Below, piece by piece: positions 7,786 to 15,215 of a stretch of 40,371 nt of DNA; positions within the stretch are counted from its first letter, which is position 1; every line of letters begins with the position of its first letter. Under the pieces are notes generated by a model. The model was not told the DNA's origin, searched no databases, and saw nothing but the letters and a program-made list of their open reading frames with translations. The stretch lies in NCBI GenBank assembly GCA_019429405.1, contig JAHYIZ010000027.1, positions 1 to 40,371 of the forward strand, in the 5' to 3' direction. Both the position numbers and the translations under genes were made by a program. Source of the stretch: Paracoccaceae bacterium. Its GTDB lineage: Bacteria; Pseudomonadota; Alphaproteobacteria; Rhodobacterales; Rhodobacteraceae.

Positions 7786-8373
7786 TCATGCCAAGGCATC
7801 CAGGGCGCCGCGCACCGCCAGACGCGCGCGGTGCAAAAGCACGCGCATGTTGCCTTCGGTGATGCCCAGCATGGCGCAGACCTCAGCGGCATCAAGCCCC
7901 TGCTGGCCGCGCAGCACCAGCACCGAGCGTTGCGCAGGCGGCAGCGTTTCGATCGCGGCGTTGACGTGCTGCAAGACGCTGCGCCCGGCAATGATGCGCT
8001 CTGCGGTGATTTCCTCCCACAGCTCGGGCATGTCTTTCCAGCGGCCACGGCCATCGAAGGCGGCGGCAAGGTTGTCATCTTCGCCCGCGCCATCAAACGA
8101 GACTGCGCGGCCATCGCGCCCGGCACGGGTGCGCGCCTTGTTCAAAACGATGGTGAACATCCAGCCCGCCAGCGACGAGCGCCCCTCAAACCCGCCGATA
8201 CTCTTCAGCACCGAAACCCACGCGTCTTGTGTGACTTCTTCGGCGGTGGCGCGGCTTTTCACGATGCCGGTTGCAAAGCGCACCATGGCGGCGTTGTGTT
8301 TGCGATATACCGCCTCGAAGGCGGCGCGGTCGCCCGCCGCGAGCTTGCGCACCAGTTCGGCTTCGTCGCCCAT
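7786..8373 (-). CDS. RNA polymerase ECF sigma factor (sigma-70 family)
   Basis: A 195-residue sigma factor with region 2 (AVYRKHNAAMVRFATGIV, then EEVTQDAWVSVLKSIGGF and SLAGWMFTIVLNKAR) and region 4 (IETLPPAQRSVLVLRGQQGLDAAEVCAMLGITEGNMRVLLHRAR) and no region 1 or 3, the ECF layout. A cognate ZAS anti-sigma gene follows after a 112-bp gap that holds a candidate ECF promoter. The ATG at 8373 fits the family start (MGDEAELVRKLAAGD); a GTG at 8397 in frame is an alternative. The divergent DUF3179 gene lies 309 bp away. I propose that this sigma factor uses the TGTAAC-N16/17-AGTC sites described here. No such site is visible before its own gene. Confidence 0.93.
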   Translation of the reverse strand: MGDEAELVRKLAAGDRAAFEAVYRKHNAAMVRFATGIVKSRATAEEVTQDAWVSVLKSIGGFEGRSSLAGWMFTIVLNKARTRAGRDGRAVSFDGAGEDDNLAAAFDGRGRWKDMPELWEEITAERIIAGRSVLQHVNAAIETLPPAQRSVLVLRGQQGLDAAEVCAMLGITEGNMRVLLHRARLAVRGALDALA

Positions 8374-8458
8374 GCCCTGCCCTGTTTCGCCTCGCACCCT
8401 TCACCCCCTTGGTCCTGACGCAGCATCGTGAATACGGCGCGCCATTTCAACTGCACAA

Positions 8459-8485
8459 TGTAACGTGAAGCCGCGTGATTTGCGT
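8459..8485 (+). promoter_or_regulatory. Weak candidate ECF promoter for the DUF3179 gene
   Basis: TGTAAC at 8459-8464 is followed after 17 nt by GCGT and then TTT. The -35 half matches the three stronger sites nearby, but the -10 half (GCGT in place of AGTC) is only similar. If used, it would give a leader of nearly 200 nt that includes the hairpin at 8516-8574. Confidence 0.25.
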
Positions 8486-8515
8486 TTTGCCGCCGCCCGA
8501 CACAGCTTGAACCAT

Positions 8516-8574
8516 GCCAGCCGCAGCCCGAGGCCTTGTGCGAGCAGGGCACAGGGGCCTCCGCAGCGGCTGGC
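8516..8574. other. Long structured inverted repeat in the sigma/DUF3179 intergenic region
   Basis: Three nested arms can pair: GCCAGCCGC (8516-8524) with GCGGCTGGC (8566-8574), GAGGCC (8530-8535) with GGCCTC (8556-8561), and TGTGC (8537-8541) with GCACA (8549-8553), leaving a 7-nt apical loop and small internal loops. It sits about 110 nt before the DUF3179 start within a 309-bp gene-free stretch (8374-8682). It could be a 5'-leader structure, a small RNA or a terminator. The rest of that stretch shows only the weak promoter candidate at 8459. Confidence 0.55.
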
Positions 8575-8682
8575 ACGAAACCACGGCCCAAAGAGGGGGT
8601 AAGAGCCGATGCGACACATTGCCGCCAGCCCGCGCCCACCCGAGGTGCCGCCAACCCCACCCGCAATCCAAAGGAAGCCCGC

Positions 8683-9666
8683 ATGAAGCCCCTGCTCGCA
8701 GCCCTTGCCACCGCATTAAGCGTGACCGCCGCCGCAGCCCAAACCGCGCCCTCCCAGACCGCCCCTGCGGGGTGGCGCGCCGAATGGCCCGCCACCGATT
8801 TCAGCCGGACCACTGTGGACTTTGGCGAAATCCTTTCGGGCGGCCCGCCGAAAGATGGCATTCCATCGATTGACGCCCCCGCGTTTCAGACCCTTGCCGA
8901 GCTGTCCGAGCGCCCCGCCGATCGCGAGCCGGTGATCAGTGTCGAGCTTGGCGGGCAGGCACGCGCCTACCCGGTGGCGATTCTGATGTGGCACGAGATC
9001 GTCAATGACACCTTCGCAGACACGCCGATTGCGGTCACCTATTGCCCGCTCTGCAACTCGGGCATCGTGTTCGACCGCCGTCTGGGCGGCGAAGCCACCA
9101 CCTTCGGCACCACCGGCAAGCTGCGCAATTCCGATCTGGTGATGTATGACCGGGCCACGCAAAGCTGGTGGCAGCAGTTTGAGGGGCGCGCGATCATCGG
9201 CGCGCATCTCGGCGATGATCTGGTGCGGGTGCCGTCGCGCTTTGAATCCTTTGGCGAGTTCGCGGCGCGGCGGCCTGACGGCGAAGTGCTGATACCCTCG
9301 GCCCGATTTGGCCGCAGCTATGGGTCAAACCCTTATGCCGGCTATGACAGCCTGCGCCAGCCGTTCCTGTATGATGGCAGCTACGACGGGCCGGGCGACG
9401 CGCTGATGCGGGTTGTGGCAATCGACGGCCTGCCCGATGCGTGGAGCTTTGCCTATGTGCAGGCGCATGCCCCCTTTGAGGTGGCCGATTACCGGGTGGA
9501 ATGGCAGGCGGGGCAAGCCTCGGCGCTCGATGCCCGCACCATCAGCGAAGGCCGCGACGTTGGCACCGTAACGGTCACCAAAGGCGGCGAAACCGCGCTT
9601 TATCAGGTGCCCTTCGCCTTTGCCTTCGCGGCGTTCAACCCCGACGCCACGATCCACCACGAATGA
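8683..9666 (+). CDS. Exported DUF3179-domain protein
   Basis: A 327-residue protein with a signal peptide (MKPLLAALATALSVTAAAAQ, cleavage likely after AAAQ) and the DUF3179 signature: ARAYPVAILMWHEIVND, then VTYCPLCNSGIVFDRR with two cysteines three residues apart, and later a GRSYGSNPYAGYD segment. The biochemical role of DUF3179 is not known; the conserved CPLC could bind metal or cofactor. AAGGA 7 nt before the ATG at 8683 fixes the start; the open frame extends upstream to 8536, but that part lacks family similarity. It is transcribed away from the ECF sigma gene. The stop at 9666 converges with the membrane-protein gene ending at 9673. Confidence 0.9.
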   Translation: MKPLLAALATALSVTAAAAQTAPSQTAPAGWRAEWPATDFSRTTVDFGEILSGGPPKDGIPSIDAPAFQTLAELSERPADREPVISVELGGQARAYPVAILMWHEIVNDTFADTPIAVTYCPLCNSGIVFDRRLGGEATTFGTTGKLRNSDLVMYDRATQSWWQQFEGRAIIGAHLGDDLVRVPSRFESFGEFAARRPDGEVLIPSARFGRSYGSNPYAGYDSLRQPFLYDGSYDGPGDALMRVVAIDGLPDAWSFAYVQAHAPFEVADYRVEWQAGQASALDARTISEGRDVGTVTVTKGGETALYQVPFAFAFAAFNPDATIHHE

Positions 9667-9672
9667 GCCGGG

Positions 9673-10356
9673 TCAGAACATCGCCAGCAGGTTGATGTCG
9701 AAGCCCCAGATCAAAAGCGGCACGGGCGCCACCGCAAGCGCGATGGTGCCCGCAACCGCCCAGGCGCGAAAGAGGTGGCTCAGCCCCGCGACGAACAGAA
9801 TGCCGCCACCGCCGCCAATGATCGAATTGCCCGGCAGGTTCACCGCCAGCGCGATCACGAGGTAGCGAAACCGCGACACTAGAGGCGCGCACCAGCGCGG
9901 CAGCCTTTCGCGCAAGAGGCCTAGCCGCGCCTCGCGGCCAAGCGGCGCCAATTGCGCCAGCAAGGCGCCCGCGCGGCGCAAGCGCAGGTCTGCCAGCAAG
10001 CGTTCAAGCGGCGCATAGGGCAGCCGCGCGCCCACCATGTAGGCCAGCATCAAGCCTGCGTTGGTGCCGAGATAAACGAAAGGCGCGATCCACGCGCCTT
10101 CGATTGCCAGCAGCGAAAGCCCGACCTCGACCCCCGGCACGAACGGCGTGGCGATCAGCAGCGCATAGACCGCCAGCAGCAGCACCAGCACCCCCACTCG
10201 CAAGCCACTGCCCGCACTCGTCTGCGTGGCCTCGGTGGCCCAGCCGATCGCCAGATGTATCGCGTAAACCGCCGCCGCAATCAGCGCGACGCGCCAGATT
10301 GTGCGCCAGAGCAAACCTGCCCAGGCGGCACGCGCAGGGGGGCCGGCGTCAGCCAT
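9673..10356 (-). CDS. Multipass membrane protein, VTT/DedA-like features
   Basis: A 227-residue hydrophobic protein with roughly five or six membrane segments. A TPFVPGVEVGLSLLAIEG segment, a YLGTNAGLMLAYMVGARLP segment and a late VNLPGNSIIGGGGGILFVAGL segment resemble the re-entrant loops of VTT/TVP38/DedA-type proteins, but the similarity is loose and I do not assign a family firmly. The ATG at 10356 overlaps the stop of the upstream small secreted protein by 8 nt, which implies translational coupling. No substrate can be proposed. Confidence 0.75.
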   Translation of the reverse strand: MADAGPPARAAWAGLLWRTIWRVALIAAAVYAIHLAIGWATEATQTSAGSGLRVGVLVLLLAVYALLIATPFVPGVEVGLSLLAIEGAWIAPFVYLGTNAGLMLAYMVGARLPYAPLERLLADLRLRRAGALLAQLAPLGREARLGLLRERLPRWCAPLVSRFRYLVIALAVNLPGNSIIGGGGGILFVAGLSHLFRAWAVAGTIALAVAPVPLLIWGFDINLLAMF

Positions 10357-10684
10357 GCGGCGCCCAACGGCAGCGATCAAAAGCGCCATAGGCCAAAAGC
10401 GTTTCGCTTTGGCTGCCGTGCACCACGCGCGAGCAGCCCTCGACGCTGTCGATCCGCTCGAACACCGCGACCACGCCACCCGGCAAGGCCATTTCGGCGC
10501 CCGGCGCAGCCTGCACGCTCAGGCACAGCTCGGCCCCCGGCGCAAGCGTGGCCCGGGCACGGCTGCCTGTGGCGTTTTCAACGGTGAACACATAGGCCGC
10601 GTTAGCGCCATTAGCCACACACAGCGCCGACGCCCCGGACCCCGACAGTATGACCAGAGCAAGCACGGCAAGAAATTGGCGCAT
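10349..10684 (-). CDS. Small secreted protein with four cysteines, function unknown
   Basis: A 111-residue protein with a clear signal peptide (MRQFLAVLALVILSGSGASA). The mature part of about 90 residues has four cysteines (in the ALCVANG, AELCLSV, VEGCSRV and DRCRWAP segments), suggesting two disulfides in the periplasm. I do not recognise a family. GGGAGG 7 nt before the ATG at 10684 supports the start; an open frame to 10798 is not needed. It is co-transcribed with the membrane protein at 9673-10356, overlapping it by 8 nt. Facing it divergently, 197 bp away, is the cytochrome P460 gene. Confidence 0.78.
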   Translation of the reverse strand: MRQFLAVLALVILSGSGASALCVANGANAAYVFTVENATGSRARATLAPGAELCLSVQAAPGAEMALPGGVVAVFERIDSVEGCSRVVHGSQSETLLAYGAFDRCRWAPHG

Positions 10685-10825
10685 TGGGGTACCTCCCTTT
10701 CCCATCAGCTTGGGGAGCGGCGGGCGCGCGTAAAGCGGCTTTGCCGATTGTGACGCGAAAGTGAACCGCCGGGGCAGCGGCGGCAAGGCCAGCGGCACCT
10801 CTCACGAAAGGGTGATCGAGGCAAC

Positions 10826-10851
10826 CGTAACATGCGCGCGCCGGGGCAGTC
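10826..10851 (+). promoter_or_regulatory. Candidate ECF-sigma promoter of the P460-YeeE operon
   Basis: CGTAAC at 10826-10831, 16 nt, then AGTC at 10848-10851 followed by TTTTC. The spacing is identical to the site before the anti-sigma gene. The predicted leader before the P460 ATG at 10882 is about 20-25 nt and contains the GGGAG ribosome site. Confidence 0.5.
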
Positions 10852-10881
10852 TTTTCGGCACCAACCTAGGGAGAATGACCA

Positions 10882-11436
10882 ATGAAAACGACCTTGATTG
10901 CTGGCGCCTTCGCACTCGCACTGGGCGGCGCAGGCCTGCCTGCCCAGGCGCAAACCATGCCGATGCCGTTTGGCTCGGCGGATGATGCCGCCTATGCACA
11001 ACTGCTTTGGGATGTCATGGCATCTGAACGACTGGTAGGGTCAAACCAGATTCATGCCACCCCCTACGAGGGCACCGACCCGCACGGGATGATGCTTGAA
11101 ACCTTCTACACCAAAGCCACTATCAACGGCCACGAAGGCGACCTGATCGTCAAGCGCAACTACGGGCCGATGGGGGTGACCGCCGACGAGGTTCTGCGCG
11201 ACCCGGCAGGCCACCTTGGCGCCTATACCGTGATGTTCCGCCGCGAGGCGGGGTATGACGCAGACAACCTCGACTGGTTCTGGGTCAAGTACCTGCCCGA
11301 CGGCTCGCTCGACAAAATGCCCGACGGCACCGGGCTGGCCGGTCAGGTTGCAAAGGGCATGGATGACGGTTGCATCGCCTGCCACCTCGCGGCTGAAGGC
11401 GACATGGTCTTTACCTCGGACCATTACCTGAACTGA
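10882..11436 (+). CDS. Cytochrome P460 family protein
   Basis: A 184-residue periplasmic c-type haem protein. Residues 1-24 are a signal peptide (MKTTLIAGAFALALGGAG, then LPAQAQ), and the single haem-binding motif CIACH (Cys164, Cys167, His168) lies close to the C-terminus, the layout of the cytochrome P460/beta family. In P460 a lysine cross-links to the haem and the protein oxidises hydroxylamine or binds NO; DLIVKRNYGP holds a candidate lysine, but I cannot confirm it. GGGAG precedes the ATG by 8 nt. The YeeE-type transporter gene starts 31 nt downstream, so they are probably one transcript. A candidate ECF promoter lies at 10826-10851. Confidence 0.87.
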   Translation: MKTTLIAGAFALALGGAGLPAQAQTMPMPFGSADDAAYAQLLWDVMASERLVGSNQIHATPYEGTDPHGMMLETFYTKATINGHEGDLIVKRNYGPMGVTADEVLRDPAGHLGAYTVMFRREAGYDADNLDWFWVKYLPDGSLDKMPDGTGLAGQVAKGMDDGCIACHLAAEGDMVFTSDHYLN

Positions 11437-11467
11437 TCCCCGAAACCTTGCCCGCGCCGAGGCACCC

Positions 11468-12460
11468 ATGTTCCTAGCCCTATCCCTGCTCATGGGTCTG
11501 GTTCTCGGGGTCTCGGCGCACCGGGCGGGGCTTTGCACTGTCAAGGCCGTATCCGAAGTGCTGACCACGGGGAGCGGCTGGTTCTTGTGGTCGTTCATCA
11601 AGGCATCGCTTTGGGTCACTGGCATTGTGGCCATTGCCGCCCTGCTTGGGGCGGCGCCGCAATTTCGGCATTGGCCGATCAGCTGGGCATCGCTGGCAGG
11701 TGGCCTGCTGTTTGGCATCGGCGCGGGCATCAACGGCAGTTGCACATTTTCCACCCTGTCGCGGCTGGTTGAGGGCCATATCTCAATGCTGTTCACGATT
11801 CTGGGCTGGCCGCTCGGCCTTGCACTGATCGCAGCGCTGCATCGGGCAGGATTATTCGCACCCGTCGCCTCGACACTTGCCCCCGCCACCCCCGCCTGGC
11901 TTTTGCTGGCGCTAGCGCCGTGGATGGCATGGGAGGCGGTGCGGATCGTGCGGCAGATGCGCACGGCAGGGTCCGTGCGCGCAGCCCTGCGGGCGCCGGT
12001 CTGGACACTTTCGTTTGCGGTGGCGGTGGTGGCGGCGGCGAACGCGGGGCTGCTGCTGAACACTGGAACATGGTCGTTTACCACCACGCTGATGTGCACC
12101 ACGGGGGCCACGCCGTGCGCCACCTCGGCGTCGCTGCTCTGGCCAATTTCGCTTGCGGCGCTGGCCGGCATGGCGGTATCGGCGGCGCTGCGGGGCAGCC
12201 CGCGACTGCGCCGTTTGCGCCCGAAGGCGGCGCTGCGGCATGGTGCGGCGGGGGTTATCATGGGCGCCGGGGCCGGAATGGTGCCCGGCGGCAATGACGG
12301 GCTGATCCTGTTCGGCATGCCCTCGCTTTCACCGCACGCGCTGCCCGCCTATGCCGGCATGCTGGTGGGCATCACCGCGGCACTTTTCGCGATGCGCGCG
12401 CTTGGCCGCCCGATCGCGGCCATTTCCTGCCAAGGCGACCTTTGCCGCGCCCGAATGTAA
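11468..12460 (+). CDS. YeeE/YedE family (thiosulfate or sulfur-compound) transporter
   Basis: A 330-residue membrane protein with about nine to ten helices and the repeated family signature: HRAGLCTVKA near residue 18, GINGSCTFSTLSRL near 95, and MVPGGNDGLILFG near 275. In the characterised relative TsuA (YeeE), conserved cysteines at such positions relay thiosulfate across the membrane; two of these cysteines are visible here, in the first and second segments. Substrate in this organism is inferred. It follows the P460 gene by 31 nt. The stop codon TAA at 12458-12460 lies inside the -35 element of the candidate promoter for the next gene. Confidence 0.88.
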   Translation: MFLALSLLMGLVLGVSAHRAGLCTVKAVSEVLTTGSGWFLWSFIKASLWVTGIVAIAALLGAAPQFRHWPISWASLAGGLLFGIGAGINGSCTFSTLSRLVEGHISMLFTILGWPLGLALIAALHRAGLFAPVASTLAPATPAWLLLALAPWMAWEAVRIVRQMRTAGSVRAALRAPVWTLSFAVAVVAAANAGLLLNTGTWSFTTTLMCTTGATPCATSASLLWPISLAALAGMAVSAALRGSPRLRRLRPKAALRHGAAGVIMGAGAGMVPGGNDGLILFGMPSLSPHALPAYAGMLVGITAALFAMRALGRPIAAISCQGDLCRARM

Positions 12461-12482
12461 CGCGCGGGGCCTGCCGCTAGTC
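12456..12482 (+). promoter_or_regulatory. Candidate ECF-sigma promoter of the YiiX-like gene
   Basis: TGTAAC at 12456-12461, 17 nt, then AGTC at 12479-12482 followed by TTTTCC. It overlaps the stop codon of the transporter gene. The ATG of the next gene is at 12521, giving a leader of about 30 nt. Confidence 0.48.
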
Positions 12483-12520
12483 TTTTCCATACCATGTGGG
12501 TTGCAGGCGGGAGGAGCGCG

Positions 12521-13306
12521 ATGACAACCAAGTTCGGCAAAGTCAGCGACGCCCTGCTTGATCACCTGGGGCGGTTGCTTGCGCGCAAGCTCAACAGTGA
12601 AAGCTCGGGCTACAAGCCCTATACTCCCTCCGATTTTCCCACTCTTTGCCGCACTTTGCGCCCCGGTGACGTGCTGTTGATCGAGGGCCGCGAGCGGATA
12701 TCGAGCGCAATCAAATATCTCACGCAATCGACATGGTCGCATGCCGCGATCTATGTCGGCGACGCGCTGCCCGAACCCGCAGGCGGTGGCGAGCGGCCAC
12801 GGCTGATCGAGGTCAACCTTGGCGAGGGGTGCGTGGCCGCGCCGATCTCGAAATATGCCAGCTACAACACCCGCATCTGCCGCCCCGTCGGGCTTTCGCC
12901 CGAAGAATGCGGCCGCGTGACCGCCTTCATGGTCGCCCAGATCGGGCTCAAATACGACCTGCGCAATATCTTGGACCTGCTGCGCTACTTCATCCCGACA
13001 CCGCCGGTGCCGGTGCGCTGGCGTCGGCGGATGCTCGCCTTTGGCTCGGGCGACCCCACCCGCGCCATCTGTTCATCGCTGATCGCGCGGGCCTACCAGC
13101 AGGTGCGCTACCCGATTCTGCCCGACGTGCTAGAGGTGAAGGCGCAACCCGACGCTGGCGCCGCGCGGCGCGAGATCTTGCACATACGCCACCATTCGCT
13201 GTTCACCCCGCGCGATTTCGACCTGTCGCCGTATTTCCAGATCGTCAAGCCAAGTCTGGCGCCGGGCTTCGACCCGCATACGCTGGAATGGCGCAAAACC
13301 GTTTAG
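12521..13306 (+). CDS. YiiX/YebB-like permuted papain-fold cysteine hydrolase
   Basis: A 261-residue protein of the permuted NlpC/P60-like group (YiiX, peptidase family C92). The conserved opening LRPGDVLLIEG (residues 46-56) is followed by TWSHAAIYVG with the catalytic His74, an acidic LIEVN (Glu97) and AICSSLIARAY with the catalytic Cys184, the His-before-Cys order expected of the permuted fold. Such proteins are thought to cleave amide or thioester bonds in cell-wall peptides or lipids; the substrate is not known. There is no signal peptide. GGGAGGAG lies 4 nt before the ATG at 12521; an ATG at 12494 in frame lacks such a site. Confidence 0.87.
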   Translation: MTTKFGKVSDALLDHLGRLLARKLNSESSGYKPYTPSDFPTLCRTLRPGDVLLIEGRERISSAIKYLTQSTWSHAAIYVGDALPEPAGGGERPRLIEVNLGEGCVAAPISKYASYNTRICRPVGLSPEECGRVTAFMVAQIGLKYDLRNILDLLRYFIPTPPVPVRWRRRMLAFGSGDPTRAICSSLIARAYQQVRYPILPDVLEVKAQPDAGAARREILHIRHHSLFTPRDFDLSPYFQIVKPSLAPGFDPHTLEWRKTV

Positions 13307-13393
13307 GCGCGGTTGGGGCTGGCGCGTTTTGGGGCTGGTTTTGCGCCACGCGACAGCCTAGCCTTGCCCCAATCTCTGCCGCAAGGAGCCGTC

Positions 13394-13960
13394 ATGTCGC
13401 ATTTTCCCTCGATTCCAAACCTCGAATTGATGGGCCTGTTCAGCAGGTTCGCTGATCGTGGCATTCTGCCCTTGCTCGAATACCACGATGCGATCCTGCG
13501 CAGCGACAGCGAGCTTTCAGAGGGCGAGCGAGAGCTTATCGCCGCCTATGTCTCGTCGCTCAACCATTGCCACTATTGCTTTAGCGCGCACCGCGACCAC
13601 GCGAAGGCGTGGGGCATTGCGCCCGAGGTGTTCGGCAATGTGCAGATTGATGTCGACCACCCCTCGATCCCGGAAAAGATGCGCCCCGTGCTCGCCTATG
13701 TGCGCCGCCTGACGGTTGACCCATCAGGCGTGGGCGAGGCCGATGCGCAAGCGGTCTACGATGCGGGCTACAGCGAGGCAGGGCTTTTCGACATCATTTC
13801 GGTGACAGCGCTTTACGCCTTCATGAACCGCATTCTCGAAGGTGCGGGGATCAAGAAACATGTGCGCGTCGGCAACATGAGCGATGAGGCACGGCGCAAA
13901 TACCGCTATACGCATCTGTGGAAGGTAATCTCGAAGGGTCAGGCCGCCAAAGGCGACTGA
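13394..13960 (+). CDS. Carboxymuconolactone decarboxylase/AhpD-like protein (peroxidase-related)
   Basis: A 188-residue AhpD-fold protein with the redox motif HCHYCFSAH (Cys59, Cys62, His66) preceded by the usual ELSEGERELIAAYVSSLN helix. Members act as alkylhydroperoxidases or disulfide reductases; the physiological substrate is unknown. AAGGAG 5-6 nt before the ATG at 13394 sets the start. Its last 22 bp overlap the 3' end of the TetR gene on the opposite strand. A second AhpD-like gene sits just beyond the TetR gene, so the regulator is flanked by related enzymes. Confidence 0.88.
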   Translation: MSHFPSIPNLELMGLFSRFADRGILPLLEYHDAILRSDSELSEGERELIAAYVSSLNHCHYCFSAHRDHAKAWGIAPEVFGNVQIDVDHPSIPEKMRPVLAYVRRLTVDPSGVGEADAQAVYDAGYSEAGLFDIISVTALYAFMNRILEGAGIKKHVRVGNMSDEARRKYRYTHLWKVISKGQAAKGD

Positions 13961-14565
13961 GGCAGCAACGCTGCGGCGGTACGCGCCACCGCCTGCAATT
14001 CTTCGCGGCTTGCGCCCGCACGCGCGCGCAGCATGATCCCGCGCGCAACGGCCGAAAGCACCGCCGCCAGCGCCGCCGCATCGGTTTCGGCGGCAAGTTC
14101 GCCCTGCTGCTGCGCCAGCAAGAGGCGTTCGGTCAAGCGAGTTTCCATGCGATCAAACCGGGTCGCAAGCTCTGCGCGAAACCGCAGGTTGGTGCCCGCC
14201 GCGTCGGCCAGCACACAAGAAACGAGGCAGCCGCGCGCGCGCGCATCTTCGGTTGCAAGCAGCGCCACCGCGTTGAAATAGCCCGCAAATGCGGCCCCGA
14301 GGTTCGCGGCCTCAAGCTCGCGCGTCACCTTGGAAACACGGGTTTCCGCGTAATGCTCGATCGCGGCCAGAAACAGCCCCTGCTTGTCGCCAAAGCGTTG
14401 ATAGAGGCTGGCACGCGGCATGTTCATTTCGCGGCACAAAAGATCAACCGAGGCCGCCTCAAAGCCGTGCGACCAGAACAGCCGCATCGCGGCGTCGAGC
14501 GCCTCTACGTCGTCGTAGCCCTGGGGGCGGCCGCGGGGCCGGGTTTCGCTGATTTCCATACTCAT
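13939..14565 (-). CDS. TetR/AcrR family transcriptional regulator
   Basis: A 208-residue repressor. The N-terminal helix-turn-helix (residues about 13-58: ALDAAMRLFWSHGFEAASVD, then MPRASLYQRFGDKQGLFLAAI) is typical of TetR proteins, followed by a C-terminal ligand domain with CLVSCVLADAAG. A second in-frame ATG lies at 14559. It is divergent from the AhpD-like gene at 14641 with only 75 bp between the two starts, so it probably controls that gene and itself. The C-terminal coding end overlaps the convergent AhpD-like gene by 22 bp. Confidence 0.93.
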   Translation of the reverse strand: MSMEISETRPRGRPQGYDDVEALDAAMRLFWSHGFEAASVDLLCREMNMPRASLYQRFGDKQGLFLAAIEHYAETRVSKVTRELEAANLGAAFAGYFNAVALLATEDARARGCLVSCVLADAAGTNLRFRAELATRFDRMETRLTERLLLAQQQGELAAETDAAALAAVLSAVARGIMLRARAGASREELQAVARTAAALLPQSPLAA

Positions 14566-14603
14566 TGGTCTGAATTAGCTGGCGCGCGACGCGAAATCAA
14601 CTT

Positions 14604-14620
14604 AAGAAATGATCGTTCTA
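14604..14620. promoter_or_regulatory. Candidate TetR operator in the divergent promoter region
   Basis: AAGAAATGATCGTTCTA lies midway between the divergent TetR and AhpD-like starts. It has a central GATC and the arms AGAA and TTCT; the right half (GATCGTTCTA) fits a half-site of GATC-centred TetR operators, the left half is degenerate. The following TATAAAT (14619-14625) could be a -10 element for the plus-strand gene, in which case repressor binding would block it. Confidence 0.35.
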
Positions 14621-14640
14621 TAAATCTGGAGAATTTCCGA

Positions 14641-15204
14641 ATGTCTCGCAAACCCGTTCTCGACATCACCCCCGAAACCCTCGAATCCGCCACCGGCGAA
14701 ACCCGCGCGGCACTGGAGGCGACCAAAGCCCGCATGGGCATGGTGCCCAACATGTATTTCTACATGGCCAAACTGCCCGGCGTGTTGCAGGGCTACCTTT
14801 CCACCTACGACAGTTTCCGCAAGACCGCAGGCTTTACCCCGGCGGAACAGGAAATTGTGTTTCTGACCGTCAGCCGCACCAATGACTGTGAATACTGCAT
14901 GGCCGCGCATTCGATGATCGCTGACAAACGCTCGGGCGTTGCACCCGACGTGCTCGCAGCCCTGCGCGCAAGCAAACCCCTGCCCGATGCCAAATTGCAG
15001 GCGCTGTCGCACTTCGTGCAGACCATGGTCGAAACCCGTGGCAACGCCAAGCGCGCCGATGTCGATGCCTTCCTTGCGGCGGGCTACACGGAGCAACATG
15101 TGCTGGGCGTGGTGCTGGGCATCGCCTGCAAGACCTTCTCGAACTTCGTCAACCACCTTGCGGCGACCGAGATCGACCCCGCCTTTGCCCCCTACAAAGT
15201 CTGA
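14641..15204 (+). CDS. Carboxymuconolactone decarboxylase/AhpD-like protein
   Basis: A 187-residue AhpD-fold protein with the redox motif NDCEYCMAAHS (Cys83, Cys86, His90). The preceding FTPAEQEIVFLTVSRT helix and later VLGVVLGIACKTFSNFVNH are typical of peroxidase-related CMD proteins. GGAG 9 nt before the ATG at 14641 supports the start; the long upstream open frame reading antisense to the TetR gene is not coding. It is most likely controlled by the divergent TetR regulator, in the way many AhpD-like genes respond to electrophiles or peroxides; the inducer is unknown. Confidence 0.9.
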   Translation: MSRKPVLDITPETLESATGETRAALEATKARMGMVPNMYFYMAKLPGVLQGYLSTYDSFRKTAGFTPAEQEIVFLTVSRTNDCEYCMAAHSMIADKRSGVAPDVLAALRASKPLPDAKLQALSHFVQTMVETRGNAKRADVDAFLAAGYTEQHVLGVVLGIACKTFSNFVNHLAATEIDPAFAPYKV

Positions 15205-15215
15205 CCAACCAAGCG

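Noticed and set aside
11041-12318. 425-codon minus-strand open frame
   Set aside because: It is antisense to the P460 and YeeE-type genes, both of which have signal peptides, motifs and ribosome sites.
13918-14640. N-terminal extension of the AhpD-like gene to 13918
   Set aside because: The extension is antisense to the TetR gene; a clear ribosome site and family start lie at 14641.
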